Part shown: one piece after another, positions 10,718-21,836 of the stretch
Layout: every line of letters starts with the position of its first letter
Numbering within the stretch: the stretch's first letter is position 1
DNA from: Labia minor
Taxonomy: Eukaryota > Arthropoda > Insecta > Dermaptera > Spongiphoridae
DNA: 64,000 nt
Reading direction: 5' to 3'
Assembly (NCBI GenBank): GCA_963082975.1
Contig: OY720350.1
Location: forward strand, 43,788,734 to 43,852,733
Notes under the pieces: generated by a model
Database searches by the model: none
The model's input: the letters and a program-made list of their open reading frames with translations, nothing else
Told to the model about the DNA's origin: nothing
Program-made: the position numbers and the translations under genes

Positions 10718-11193
10718 CTAGCTGCTCCGAGCGCCTTTGGCGCTCTCCACACCTAAACGGGGGCTCCGCCCCCTGTACCCCCGAGTGCCCCTATTCTGAA
10801 CTATAACCATCTCCTACCATGTCCCAGCTCTCTCACGTTCCTTCCTACATTGTCCACCCTGTTCACAATTGGTCTTCCAAAGTCATAAGATGACGCCCTA
10901 GCTCGCTTAATCACGAACCATTCTTGTTTGCAAGTCTTCTATTAGGATATATATACATGTCAAATTATCACCAGCAGCGGCTCTATGATCTATCATTGTA
11001 ACTAAACTATTTTTAATTAAATACCACCCCCTGGACACACCTTACCAATTAGCGGTTTAATAAGAAGTCTGACATGCCCTGACATGCCCTGAGACCTACT
11101 GAATATGCATAAAAAATTTCATAAGAATCGGTCCAGCCGTTTCGGAGGAGTATCATTTCAAAGTTTTGTGACACGAGAATTTTATATATAAGA
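10718..11193 (-). mobile_element. non-autonomous Helitron H1
   Basis: On the minus strand it begins TC (11193-11192, TCTTATATATAAAATTCTCG) after a host A. It ends with the hairpin GAGCGCCAAAGGCGCTC, seven bases and CTAG (10721-10718) before a host T. These are the canonical Helitron ends and A|T target. A second short palindrome (GGGGGCTCCGCCCCC) lies inside. The + strand at ~10785-10893 matches the C-terminal tail of the non-LTR retrotransposon found at 23500-23600, so the element carries a retrotransposon fragment. It has no Rep or helicase coding region. Confidence 0.75.
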
Positions 11194-11439
11194 TTATCCT
11201 TAATAATATTTAATGTTTATTTACCATTTTTTTTATACTTTCTACTAATTAAGTATTATATATTAAATAAATATTTAGATAATTTATCTAAGATATTATT
11301 TATATTCTTAATCAAAATGTTATAATTTGGAATCCAGATGAATTAAATGAAGTAATAATTATTTAATAAATAATTATTTTTGTCTTTTTTCTTTTTATTT
11401 AGTTATTTTTTTTTCAACTAACTAAAAACTTTTATTTCT

Positions 11440-11999
11440 ACGACTGCGAAAATCTCTACCAAAATTTGTTTGTTTTGCTATGTGTTGGTGTTATGCAAAT
11501 ATCAAATGTTAACCTGGAGATGAAAGTATTGTACTGAATTGTAAACTATGTAAACCCAACTAGACAACGGCTGTTTTTCTGTCTGTTTAGAGGAGATTGT
11601 GGGTTGTGGAAGTGACTGACGCCTGGTGCATCGATCCGCCAGGAGAGGCTGCGTTCCATTTCTACCTCACATCCATCCTCCTCTTATACACACAGACAAA
11701 CGTATACCCACACATACAGACATACACATTCATATACAATAACATCCGCGATTTCTCCTGGTGGTGACTTTTTGTTGTTATACCAGGGTGACAGGTGGCT
11801 GCGATGAGGAATAGAAATTATTTTTCATTTCCTTTACGGAATTGGGAAAGAGAAGAACGATGATGCGAGGGGTATTTTATAGCTTATGGGATTTTTGTGG
11901 TCTCTCAGAGGAATCCGACATATTTCTATATATTTCCGTGACCAGACTATATATATATATATATATATATAGGTAACATAAAGAGGGAGAGTGGGATAG
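11440..11999. other. higher-complexity non-coding block
   Basis: Unique, more balanced sequence that includes an (AT)n run at 11947-11972. No exon could be defined. Candidate host regulatory DNA, by composition only. Confidence 0.3.
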
Positions 12000-12130
12000 A
12001 AACTGTAGGCTAAGGTAAGGTACTTTATTGATCACAAAAGATGTGAAAAGTTCGATTCCCGGGTTGTAGCAGCCAACGGCCAGCCAGGTCTTGATTAGCA
12101 TAAATGATAGATGGGCGGCGTTGCGGCTCA
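12000..12130 (+). repeat. tRNA-like sequence, possible SINE
   Basis: Contains AGTTCGATTCCCGGG (about 12049-12063), a good RNA polymerase III B box followed by the start of a tRNA 3' arm, with a weak A-box region upstream. The 5' half does not form a tRNA. A tRNA-derived SINE relic is the best explanation. Confidence 0.4.
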
Positions 12131-12682
12131 TTTCAATCCCCTATTCACAAATCCAGATAATAAGACAACTGCAAAGGCGATATATTACACCACCACCTGC
12201 TACCAGAGTACTGTTTGAAAAAAAAAATCTAGAGGGGAAAAAGCGAAAGAGAGAGAAATAAAAGAATATAATGCGTATGTGAAATTGCTCTACGGTGAAA
12301 ATAATGGGCATCTTTTTCCATGGAACATTTAGGGTCTTAAACTAACATATCTACCTTTCTCTTTTATATATATATAGAAATGCTTGTTCTAAGTATGTAA
12401 TTCCAAACCTTACGAGAAAAAGGAAAAAAATATCGACAAGAGAAAAAAAGGACATATAAATTTTATTTTTACAATATATGTTATTACATGTATGGGAAAG
12501 ATTTAAATTTGTTGATAATGAATTTTAACAATTTTCAAAGAGAAATAAATAGAGTTTTCTTATATTTAAAAAATACCTATGCTGTGTTTATAATATAAAG
12601 ATGAATTGATTGTAAATTATGCATTTTGTTATGGACTAAAAATTGAATAAATTGATATCGTATTCACATCAATTATTAAAAA
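12131..12682. other. AT-rich non-coding DNA
   Basis: Nothing recognised. Confidence 0.4.
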
Positions 12683-13273
12683 GCTGGAGTGACTCCACTC
12701 GACTATCTCGCAAATTTGAATTGGATTAAATAACATATATTAATTTAAATTAAATTAAATTAATTAAATTATAAATTAAAATTAATAAATAATATTTATT
12801 GAACCAGCGCATGTTTGGCTCTTTGTTGATGGCATCACGTCACGTGTTGGCGCGTGAGATTTGCAAAATGAATTCTGGTACTTTCAGCGATTCTATCAAG
12901 CTGAAATTCTATATATAGCAGTTTTATACAATTATTAATCATGTGAAAAATTATCAAACTTATATCTTTATTTTTTCGGTCACTTTAGAAGAAAAAAAAT
13001 TAAAAAGTTCTGGTTTAGCTACATTTCTCAAAAGTTGATAGAAAACAATGAATTTTGAATAATGCCCATGTACCAAATTTCATCATTCTAGCTCAAACCG
13101 TTTTTCCGTAATCTTGGTTACATACATACATACACACACACACATATACACACACACATACACACATACACATACACACATACACACACAGACATTTTTC
13201 TCAACCTTAGTGAAAATGATTCAGGAACCTTCAAAACGTATAAAAACATCAAAATTTTCGTGATCGCAATACT
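12683..13273 (-). mobile_element. Helentron-like family A, copy A1
   Basis: Read on the minus strand, the 3' hairpin (GAGTG..CACTCCAGC) is at 12683 and the subterminal GCGAGATAGT at about 12700. A CA/TG microsatellite lies at 13126-13190. The 5' terminal palindrome is missing: the element stops at GCAATACT (13273). Confidence 0.8.
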
Positions 13274-13335
13274 AATTATATTCAAATATACGAACAGGGT
13301 AATTTTTGTTTCTAATTTTTGGGCCATTCATTTTT

Positions 13336-13815
13336 ACCGACCGACGATATTAAGGGAGGTATAGTTTTCACACCAAATTTCACATGTGGAGATTTTTACA
13401 TATCTCCACGAATCATGCATTTTCTTAACAGAAAAAAGTATTTTTAGCACGATGTCTGTCCGTCTGTCCGTCCGTTTGTCCCTCCGTCTGTGTGTCCGTA
13501 AAGCTTGAACTTGGTATATTTACTTAATGCATCAATATGATGAATTCATCAACTTTTGGTGTATATCCGGAATTTGGAAGTGGTAGTTTATAAAGTATTT
13601 ATTTTATATTCATTGTCCCAAAATATTTCACTTAAAATATAGTAGTAAGTAATTATTGAATAATTAAACTAAAAATAAAAACCAAGATAATATAATTTAG
13701 TCATTTTAATTCAAATTAAAATATTTTTTTTATATATATTTATATATATAAATATATATAATGTTGTTTGGAAATTAATTTATTTTCCTGTCGGTTCTGT
13801 GACTGGCCACAGATT
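13336..13815 (+). mobile_element. Helentron-like family B, diverged subfamily copy B4
   Basis: Starts ACCGACCGACG after TTTTT and carries the GTCC repeat. After TTTTGGTGTATATCCGG it departs from the main family and lacks both TGACGTCA octamers. The 3' end is a worn version (CTGTCGGTTCTGTGACTGGCCACAG). It shares its internal sequence with the copy at 34381. Confidence 0.7.
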
Positions 13816-14330
13816 ATATTTTTATGTTTTAATATAATACAATAATTCTATAATATATCTAGAGAGATGTAATAAAAGAAAAAATTTGAAGATTCACAAA
13901 AGGGGTAACATATATAATAGTATAAATATGTATTCTGTAAATGAAAGTTAAAATTATGCCAAGCATTGCTATGGATTTTATATGTTACGTATATTCTATA
14001 TAATAATAATTTATGTAGTAAAATATTTTCTATTCAAATTTTATTTATATTTAAACTGGTCAGAACATGTGCATAAACTTCGCTTTAAAGCTTACATCAA
14101 TTCCATCTTTATGATTGATCGAAATTCTAAATCCTGATGATGTTTATGAATCATTAAACCTCTCTCTCATTAAATGATCCTCTCGAAAGTTTTATATTCT
14201 CCCCTGTATATAATAAGTGCTCATTATATATAAGTATGTAGTTTATAGATAAATACTAAATATGAACTGAAGTGTTTAATATTCATCACTTCAGAAGACA
14301 AATCTCGTATCAGACGAAATTAGTCGAAAA

Positions 14331-14336
<6 letters not shown>
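13816..14336. other. AT-rich non-coding DNA
   Basis: Nothing recognised. Confidence 0.4.

Positions 14337-14372
<36 letters not shown>
14337..14372. repeat. (AT)n microsatellite
   Basis: Uninterrupted AT dinucleotide run. Confidence 0.95.
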
Positions 14373-14376
<4 letters not shown>

Positions 14377-14426
14377 GTTAATTTCTGATTGAAAATTTGT
14401 TGCCTCATCCTTTTTAGTATCTAAGG

Positions 14427-14720
14427 CAGTGATTCTCAACCTTTTTTTTTACCGCGGCACACTTTTAACGGTTCCCAAATTTGGCGTGACACAAAGAAAA
14501 AGATAAGTGTAAAAGTTATTTACTTTTTTACCATATTGAAAAAATTGAAAAAAGTTGAAAATGTTTAAGAGCCTGATCGCAAAAATATTTTAGCTTTTTT
14601 TTTAGAACCATATTGAAAAAATTGAAAAAAAAAGTCGGAAATGTTTAAGAGCCTCTTTACATTTGTAAAATTTGGCGGCACATTTTGATAATCTCGTGGC
14701 ACAGTAGTTGAGAATCACTG
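14427..14720. mobile_element. hAT-type miniature element
   Basis: Ends are CAGTGATTCTCAAC and GTTGAGAATCACTG, perfect 14-bp terminal inverted repeats. They are flanked by ATCTAAGG and ACCTAGGG, an imperfect 8-bp duplication as expected for hAT. Inside, a ~75-bp segment (ACCATATTGAAAAAATTG...) is tandemly duplicated at ~14531 and ~14607. No coding capacity. Confidence 0.82.
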
Positions 14721-15119
14721 ACCTAGGGTAAATGGCTCTCGTTCATTATCTATATAAATATTTTTACTTTATGTACTTTTCTCTACACTATTCTTGATTT
14801 ATTATATTTATAATATTTGAATTTCTTAGAAAAGGTACAAAATTATAAATATAAATTTAATGCGAGCAATAATGTTATTTTCCGAAATACCAGTGTTTTG
14901 TTTATTGATAATAATTTACACAATTATTAAGAAAAACAGTATTTTGAATTTTTATGTCCTTGATATTAAATAATTTTCGATAACCAATTCTGCGTTTATT
15001 ACATTAAATGGAATTAAAAAGAATCTAATTAAAGCCATGATTTGAATAGAATTCTCTTTTTAATTCCAATCTCATTTCCATTTGATATGGACAAAAATGT
15101 CTATTTTATAAAAAAAAAA
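14721..15119. other. AT-rich non-coding DNA
   Basis: Nothing recognised. Confidence 0.4.
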
Positions 15120-15530
15120 AATAGCAAGAATTTGGCGGAAGGTGGAGGGAGAGTGGGGTTTGAGCTTTTCTTTCCGTATTAAAGTTGTTGAATCCTTTCA
15201 TTCGTTTTCAAAAGGATATTTAAGCTACCCAAGTCCGGTGGGTGCTAAACGTTGCTCGAGGAGGCCATTTGCGCCCCGGGCGTGCAATTTTTCCAATCTT
15301 CCACTCCTTCCCCGCAACCACAACCTCACTTCTTCTACTTCTTTAGAATCAAGGGTGATTCTGTTAAACCAGAGGGATCGTTGTGATAGTTAAACGGAGC
15401 TCATCTTGTATCCATTGCTTGCGTTTTCGGTATTGATTCGCCTTTGCATTCAAGAAAAGCCACCGGAAATCAGATGGGTGGGTGTAGAAGGAAGAGAAGA
15501 CGATGCCTCTAGTTAAAACATATTCTTTAA
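15120..15530. other. higher-complexity non-coding block
   Basis: Unique sequence with CG-containing stretches (for example GCGCCCCGGGCGTGC near 15270). An 83-codon frame at 15142-15393 shows no recognisable domain. Candidate regulatory DNA or unrecognised exon. Confidence 0.3.
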
Positions 15531-16219
15531 TGCTGCTGACTTAGCTAACCATCCTTGCAAATTTACGTATTCAAATAGAAAAAGAACCAACCAAGAAGTG
15601 CATTTTTAAATCTTTCAATTGGAAATTTATTTCTTTTTACATATATATATATATATATATATTCCTAATTTATAAAAGCGTAAAAAAAGCAAACCCCTAT
15701 TTCATGAAAGAACATAACCTTTAAAGTCAGTTGATGATAGGTAGAAATGATGTATAATCAGTACAACGTCTTCTCTCAACCCTTAAACTTAATCAATCTA
15801 CCTACACTATTACTAATATACTACAATATTAGCTTTTCTATTATTATATAAGGATTCAAAAGCATTAGTTTTTTATATTTTTATCTCTGATATAAAATTC
15901 TTATTATTTTTTGAAAATCTATATTTGTCATTTATTCAAAGTATTTGAATTAATAATCCTATTTAATTTTATTTAAGTATATACACATCATTATTTAGAT
16001 TATAATTTTGACGACATTGTTACGATTTATTAGGATGATAATTAGAATAATATATTTTAAATTAATAAAATCATATTTTTAATTTTAGACCTCATCATTA
16101 TTAATTATGTATAGTATATATAAATAAATCTTACCTTCTTCTTTGAAACCTATAGGATTGTTTCCTCCTGACGCCATCTTTTCTTAAGGCGACCTCTACC
16201 AAATTCATATACTATATAT
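15531..16219. other. AT-rich non-coding DNA
   Basis: Contains an (AT)n run at about 15639-15662 and otherwise nothing recognised. Confidence 0.4.
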
Positions 16220-16501
16220 CAGCGGTCGCCAAAATTTTTGACCTCACGGACCAGTTAATTCATAATTTAAATCCCGCGGACCACTAATAGGATTTTTTAA
16301 GTGTTAAATATATTTATAAATAAAAATTGTGATCAAAGAACACATAAACATTGAGTTTTTATAACTTATCACGAATTGTTTTGAATTGAATCATATTTTA
16401 ATGCATCTTAAAACATAACTTAACATGATAAGTAAGTATATTCCACATTTTTCTGCGGACCAGCGAAATTTTCTCGCGGACCACCACTTTGGCAACCGCT
16501 G
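16220..16501. mobile_element. hAT-type miniature element, family 2
   Basis: Ends are CAGCGGTCGCCAAAA and TTTGGCAACCGCTG, with near-identical flanking 8-mers CTATATAT and CTATATAC. The same element occurs at 44052-44322, which sets its limits. Confidence 0.82.
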
Positions 16502-16739
16502 CTATATACAATATACATAAATACTCCTTGAAATTGCCAAATTTGTTTATATTGTATATTTGAAAAAGAAAAAAAAAACTAATTATAATAGTATATAGGT
16601 GTATACTATTTTCGGAAGCATTTAAAATGTTTATAACTGATTTATTTAATTTTTAATTAATTTACAATTAGACTTTAAAATAAGTCAGATTAAAACAAGA
16701 TAAAAAAAAATAGAAGTAAAAGAAAAAGAAGAAATAGAA

Positions 16740-17160
16740 CAGAAGTGAGTGATGACGTAGAGATTCCTGTTTCTTGTAAAGAGCATAATCCAACGAGTCA
16801 CCCATCTGGAAATCAGTTAAATTACTAAAGAAGCACCCCTTCTCGGCCCATCCCTTATGCCCCTTTCGACTCACAACTGAGTCGATCTTACGAGTAGCTC
16901 TGGGTTTAAGTTCTTTTCTATATCATTATCGCTAAAAAGTTAAAAGCTTTGCTTCTGTGCCCAGTCTATTGACAAAAAAAAGGAAGGGAACGCGAGGACC
17001 GATTTTCTCCTCAAAAAAAGAGCAACTTTGTTTAAAGGAGAATCTATATGCTTGGTCCTTTGGATTGGAATCTTTTTTCACTGCTGGTGATTTTCTACTG
17101 ATGGAAATTGCCAAACCCGGAAAGGAGGTTTCTTTTCTTGAACCGATTTTACATTGAAGT
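16740..17160. other. higher-complexity unassigned block
   Basis: Overlapping short open frames on both strands (16668-16874 and 16932-17114 minus, 16957-17157 plus) with no recognisable domain. Not a repeat seen elsewhere in the window. Confidence 0.25.
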
Positions 17161-17472
17161 TGACCTTAAAAATTTGATCTCATTGATTACATTCTTATCA
17201 AAATACACATAACCCGATTGAATTGAATTGGATTCATTTATGTTTTTTTTTTACTAAAGTATATTATTTTATAATAGATATCTCTTTATTTTCATCTATA
17301 AATATTCCTTTTGTGCTACTAGAATTCCCAAGCTTATAGCTTATTTAGGATAAGGAAAAATACCTTATTTTTAAAGGTCTTTACATTTTAAGATTAGCAT
17401 ATTGAAATTGTATTTGTTTACATTGTATATATAAATACATTTGGAATTTTATTAAACTATTAATACAAATTA

Positions 17473-17938
17473 CGAGAAAACTACTGAAAAGTTTCCGACC
17501 TGACCAAGAAAAACGATGTTTTTCAATTTTTTTTTGCTATATTTTTCAACATAATCTCCATCAACACTGATACATTTCTCATAACGGTGTTCTAATTAAT
17601 TTAATTAATTAATAAATTATCTAATTAATTAATTAAATTTGATTTAATTTAAGTCTCATCAACAGTTATGAATCGATGCAAAAATTCGTTTGGATTACGC
17701 CTACAGCGCCAAATTGTCGTTAGAAATGGTTTTTCAAAGTAATTTTTGATCTAACATTAGGAAATGCGGCACCCACGTTGCACACAGCTTTCCATATTCA
17801 AATGGTTTTGAAAAATATTTCGCACACGTTCAGCTGACATCGTACAGGTCTCAGCTATCTTGAATTTTGAAAAATAAAAAAAAAATTGAAAAACATCGTT
17901 TTTCTTGGTCAGGTCGGAAACTTTTCAGACTACCCTCG
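17473..17938 (-). mobile_element. mariner-derived miniature element M1
   Basis: TA-flanked. The outermost bases match M3 (CGAG...CCTCG), and the longer inverted repeats contain CTGAAAAGTTTCCGACCTGA and CCAAGAAAAACGATGTTTTT. On the minus strand, frame-shifted remnants of a mariner transposase are visible (ERVRNIL..HLNM and RNPNEFLRRF-like peptides). An AT-rich filler (AATTAATTTAATTAATT) at ~17590-17655 replaces the rest of the coding region. Confidence 0.8.
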
Positions 17939-18308
17939 TATAAATAAAATAAATAATAGATTAAAAAACACAAATTAAAAAAAAAATTATTTGATTTATT
18001 TCCATAATAGAAAATTCCGTCACTATATATATAATGGATATGAAATAATGTAGTTCAATATTTTAATTAAAAAGATCCTGTATTATGACTTTCGATTTTA
18101 ACCTCAATGTGAAAATAAATATTTATTTTCTAAATATTTTGCACAAACCAAATGTCAATATTTACACAATTTTTATCATTTTTAATCCTTTGATTAAATG
18201 TCTATATGTACATATATGTAAAATCAATTCGTTTTTTTATGTAAATGAATAATTATACATGTTTACTTATTATTGACTAAATTAGTTTTTCTCTTTTCTT
18301 AAATTTTT

Positions 18309-18970
18309 ACTATCTCGCAAGAGATAGTATTGCGATCACGAAAATTTTCGACTAAATCAATTAAAACGAGAAACACTAAAATGTGCATAATTCAGTTTTT
18401 TACTATCTCGCCAGAGATGTTGAGATTTTGATGTTTTTATATGTTTTGGAGGTTCCTGAATCATTTTCACTAAGGTTGAGAAAAATGTCTGTCTGTGTGT
18501 ATGAATATACCCAAGATTACGCAAAAACACGGTTTGAGCTAGAATCATGAAATTTGCTACATGGGTATTATTCAAAATTCATAGTTTTCTATCAACTTTT
18601 GAGAAATGTAGCTCAACCGGAAGAGGGTCATTACCTACAACGTTTTGATTTTTTTTTCTTCTAAAGTGATCGTAAAAATAAAGATATATGTTTGATAATT
18701 CTTCACATGATTAATAATTGTATAAAACTACTATATCTAGAATTTCAGCTTGATTTAATTGCTGAAAGTACCAGAATTAATTTTTTTAACACTGCAAATT
18801 TCACGCGCCAACACGTGACGTGCCATCAACAGAGTTAAACATGCGCTTGTTTAATAAATATTATTTATTAATTTTAATTTATAATTTAATTAATTTAATT
18901 TAAATTAAATTAACATATGTTATTTAATCCAATTCAAATTTGCGAGATAGTCGAGTGGAGACACTCCAGC
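18309..18970 (+). mobile_element. Helentron-like family A, copy A2 with doubled 5' end
   Basis: The first 5' end is at 18309 (ACTATCTCGCAAGAGATAGT). After ~45 bp the element is interrupted by ~50 bp, and a second 5' end starts at about 18400 (ACTATCTCGCCAGAGA), followed by the rest of the family. The 3' part is complete, with GCGAGATAGT and a hairpin ending CACTCCAGC at 18970. The spacer between the two ends recurs upstream of the copy at 59947. Confidence 0.82.
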
Positions 18971-19252
18971 TTTTTAGTTATATATATTCGATTAAAGAAT
19001 CATTTTTTTTATTGTAATAAAGAAAAATAAAATCAGTCAAATGATTTAAATTTAGAAAGATGGGAAACATATTTAGACTATCCTCTTCAACATCCCTTCT
19101 CGTGTTCTACTTAGTCTAACATTTAAATGGTTAAAACCCATAAAATCCATCTATAGGAACACTTGCCAAATCACATTGCCCTCATTACCCAATCTCATGA
19201 AGAGGATCATGATAAATAATGGTCACGGGCGATATGAGTCTATCTATGAAAA

Positions 19253-19283
<31 letters not shown>

Positions 19284-20223
19284 CCTATATTAGACAAAAT
19301 AAACTGGCACTTGTTTGAATAACAATCAAAAATAATAAAAACAGATAATTAAGATAATTTTTCTTCTTTTTTTTTACAAAATATATATTTCTAAATAAAA
19401 TAAAATAAAAATTAACAATTATAAATACTCTAAATAAAATAATTAAAAAAGATCATAAAATTTTACCGATTAGATATAAAATCGAACTGATTTAATCTTG
19501 ATTTAAGTGTCAGTGTAAGTTAGAGTTAGTGAGAATGGGGGAAAAAATCAATTTTCTTAATCCTATTAGAGAGGATATTTAATTCAGAGAGAACTCACCT
19601 GGTGTAGTAATTTATTTATCGAAAGAACAGACTGTCTCTCTCACTCAGGCTCTTTTATTTTTTTATTTTTTTTAACAAGTGAAGGATAGATGGGTCGGAT
19701 TAAACTAAACTGGGTATTGAACGCATAATTGCAAATCGAAATCCATTCTAGGTTTTTTGATAGAACATACTCAAAAAGCAATTAAGATTTTATTTTCATT
19801 TTTTATGTAATCTCATAATATAGATCAAGAGGGGAAAAAAACAATGTTTTTCCATTGGATAGGTTTAATAAATTTTATTTTGCACCTAAAAAGTCTAGTC
19901 AGTTTACACTAGAGTAGAGGTTCTCAAACTTTTTGAAGTTGGTTCTACAGAAACTTTCATCAAAATGTTCAGGTACCATTAAAACTATTTCGTTACTAAA
20001 ACTGACTGTATTAGATAATAAGGTACTACCAGTGGTATATGTGTACCAGAGTTTGAAAATCTCTGCACTAGTGGGTATTATAATAGAAAGCTGGCATTTG
20101 GTACTAAAAATTGTATGTGACAGTGTTATGAATGATTAACTCAGTTTTGTTTGACCACACCTCCAATCTTAGCATCAGCAAAGTGAAAATACAGTATATG
20201 TGTATTGTAGTTTTCTTCTTTTT
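18971..20223. other. intron-like DNA
   Basis: AT-rich, with an (AT)n run at 19255-19284. Nothing else recognised. A 68-codon frame at 19933-20139 has no recognisable domain. Confidence 0.4.
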
Positions 20224-20827
20224 ACTATCTCGCCAGAGATAGTATTGTGATCACGAAAATTTTCGATGTTGAGATTTTGATGTTTTTATACGTTTTGAAG
20301 GTTCATTAATCATTTTTACTAAGGTTGAGAAAAATGTCTGTGTGTGTGTATGTGTGTAACCAAGATTACGCAAAAACGGTTTGAGCTAGAATGATGAAAT
20401 TTGGTACATGGGCATTATTCAAAATTCATAGTTTTCTCTCAACTTTTGAGAAATGTAGCTCAACCGGAAGAGGGTCATTACCTACAACGTTTTGATTTGT
20501 TTTCCTCAAAAGTGACCGTAAAAAAATGATATATGTTTGATAGTTTTTCACATGATTAAAAATTGTATAAAACTACTATTTATAAAATTTCAGCTTGATT
20601 GAATCGCTGAAAGTACCAGAATTAATTTTTTAACACTGCAAATCACACTCCCCATTACATGACGTGGTGCCATCAACAAAGATCCAAGCATGCGCTGATT
20701 TAATAAATATTAATTAATTAATTAAATATTAATTTTAATTTATAATTAATTAAATTTAATTTAAATATAATATATGTTATTTAATCCAATTCAAATTTGC
20801 GAGATAGTCGAGTGGAGATACTCCAGC
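20224..20827 (+). mobile_element. Helentron-like family A, reference-quality copy A3
   Basis: Complete copy between T-rich flanks. The 5' end is the palindrome ACTATCTC-GCCA-GAGATAGT. Next come a TG/TATG microsatellite (~20338-20357), the shared block (about 20375-20423), a short hairpin TTTCAGC..GCTGAAA, a CACGTG-like region (degraded here) and an AT-rich tract. The end is GCGAGATAGT, the hairpin GAGTGGAGATACTC and CAGC. There is no coding capacity. Confidence 0.88.
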
Positions 20828-21836
20828 TTTTTATATTTGTTGAACAACCTTGAATTTTATTTTTGTACATTAAAACTTTTTTGAATTAAATAAAATCCAA
20901 TCGAAGAAAATATTTGTGTTAAAGAGTGTATTATTAAGTCCAATAATATTTATATTTTAAAATTATATTTTCTGAAATTTCAATCATTTAAAGTGGTTAA
21001 TTGCCAATTGAAATCTATTCTATGTTGACATGACAAACTGAGAAAGTAATTAAGATATTTGTTTTATAGTTTTATTTTAAAACAATGTCGACAGAAGATC
21101 CTGGGGTGTGTTTATACGATTTATTTCCACGGGCAAACGGCCAAACCACAAACCATCCGGGCATCATTCCTTCTCAACTAAAAATGTAACATTTCCACTC
21201 TACTTCTAGACTTTTTCGTACGACTCCTATCTTCTCTTCTTGGCTTTGCTTTCATACCACTCAAAAGTTTAATCAAGCAACTGTCTCTTTTTCATTGAAA
21301 TTAAAGTTCCCATTGGTACCGAGTGGCTGACTGTCAAAGCAAAACAGACTCGTTGTGTTAGGGTCGGCGGACAAAATAATAAAAAAAAAGTCTTAAGGTT
21401 CAGGTGGCGGAATGTCGTCTTGATATGTTCAAGCACAAAGAGATTGGAAGTGAAAAAGTATATATATATATGGATAAACCTTAGAGAAAGGGACAAAACT
21501 AAATTTTTTTGTAAAATTATTGGCAAACAATTTAATAATTATATAAGATTTTCTTAAATAAAAGAAACTATTCCTTGTAATATAAACATATAAGTTTTGA
21601 ACCCAATTAAAGTATAACGAATATAGTTTCTCACTTACTAGAAATACAAAACTAACAATTTTTTGTAAAAGAGGTAATTTAAATTTATTTAATCTAAATA
21701 ATACTTTGTTAATAAAAATAATAATTTGTTTCTAGATATTATAATTAATAATCCACCAAATAATATTGAAGTAAAAATAAAGGAAATATAAGAATATATA
21801 TAAACTTTTATCCACTGGCGGATTAAAATGAAATAA
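20828..21836. other. intron-like DNA with complex block
   Basis: Mostly AT-rich. About 21080-21440 is unique and more balanced in composition, a candidate host regulatory block. No exon was defined. Confidence 0.3.

Noticed and set aside
12046-12066. A true tRNA gene at the B-box-like sequence
   Set aside because: No matching acceptor stem, D-arm or anticodon arm; listed as a possible SINE instead.
13118-13327. 69-codon frame with a Cys-Val repeat
   Set aside because: It is the translation of the CA/TG microsatellite in family A.
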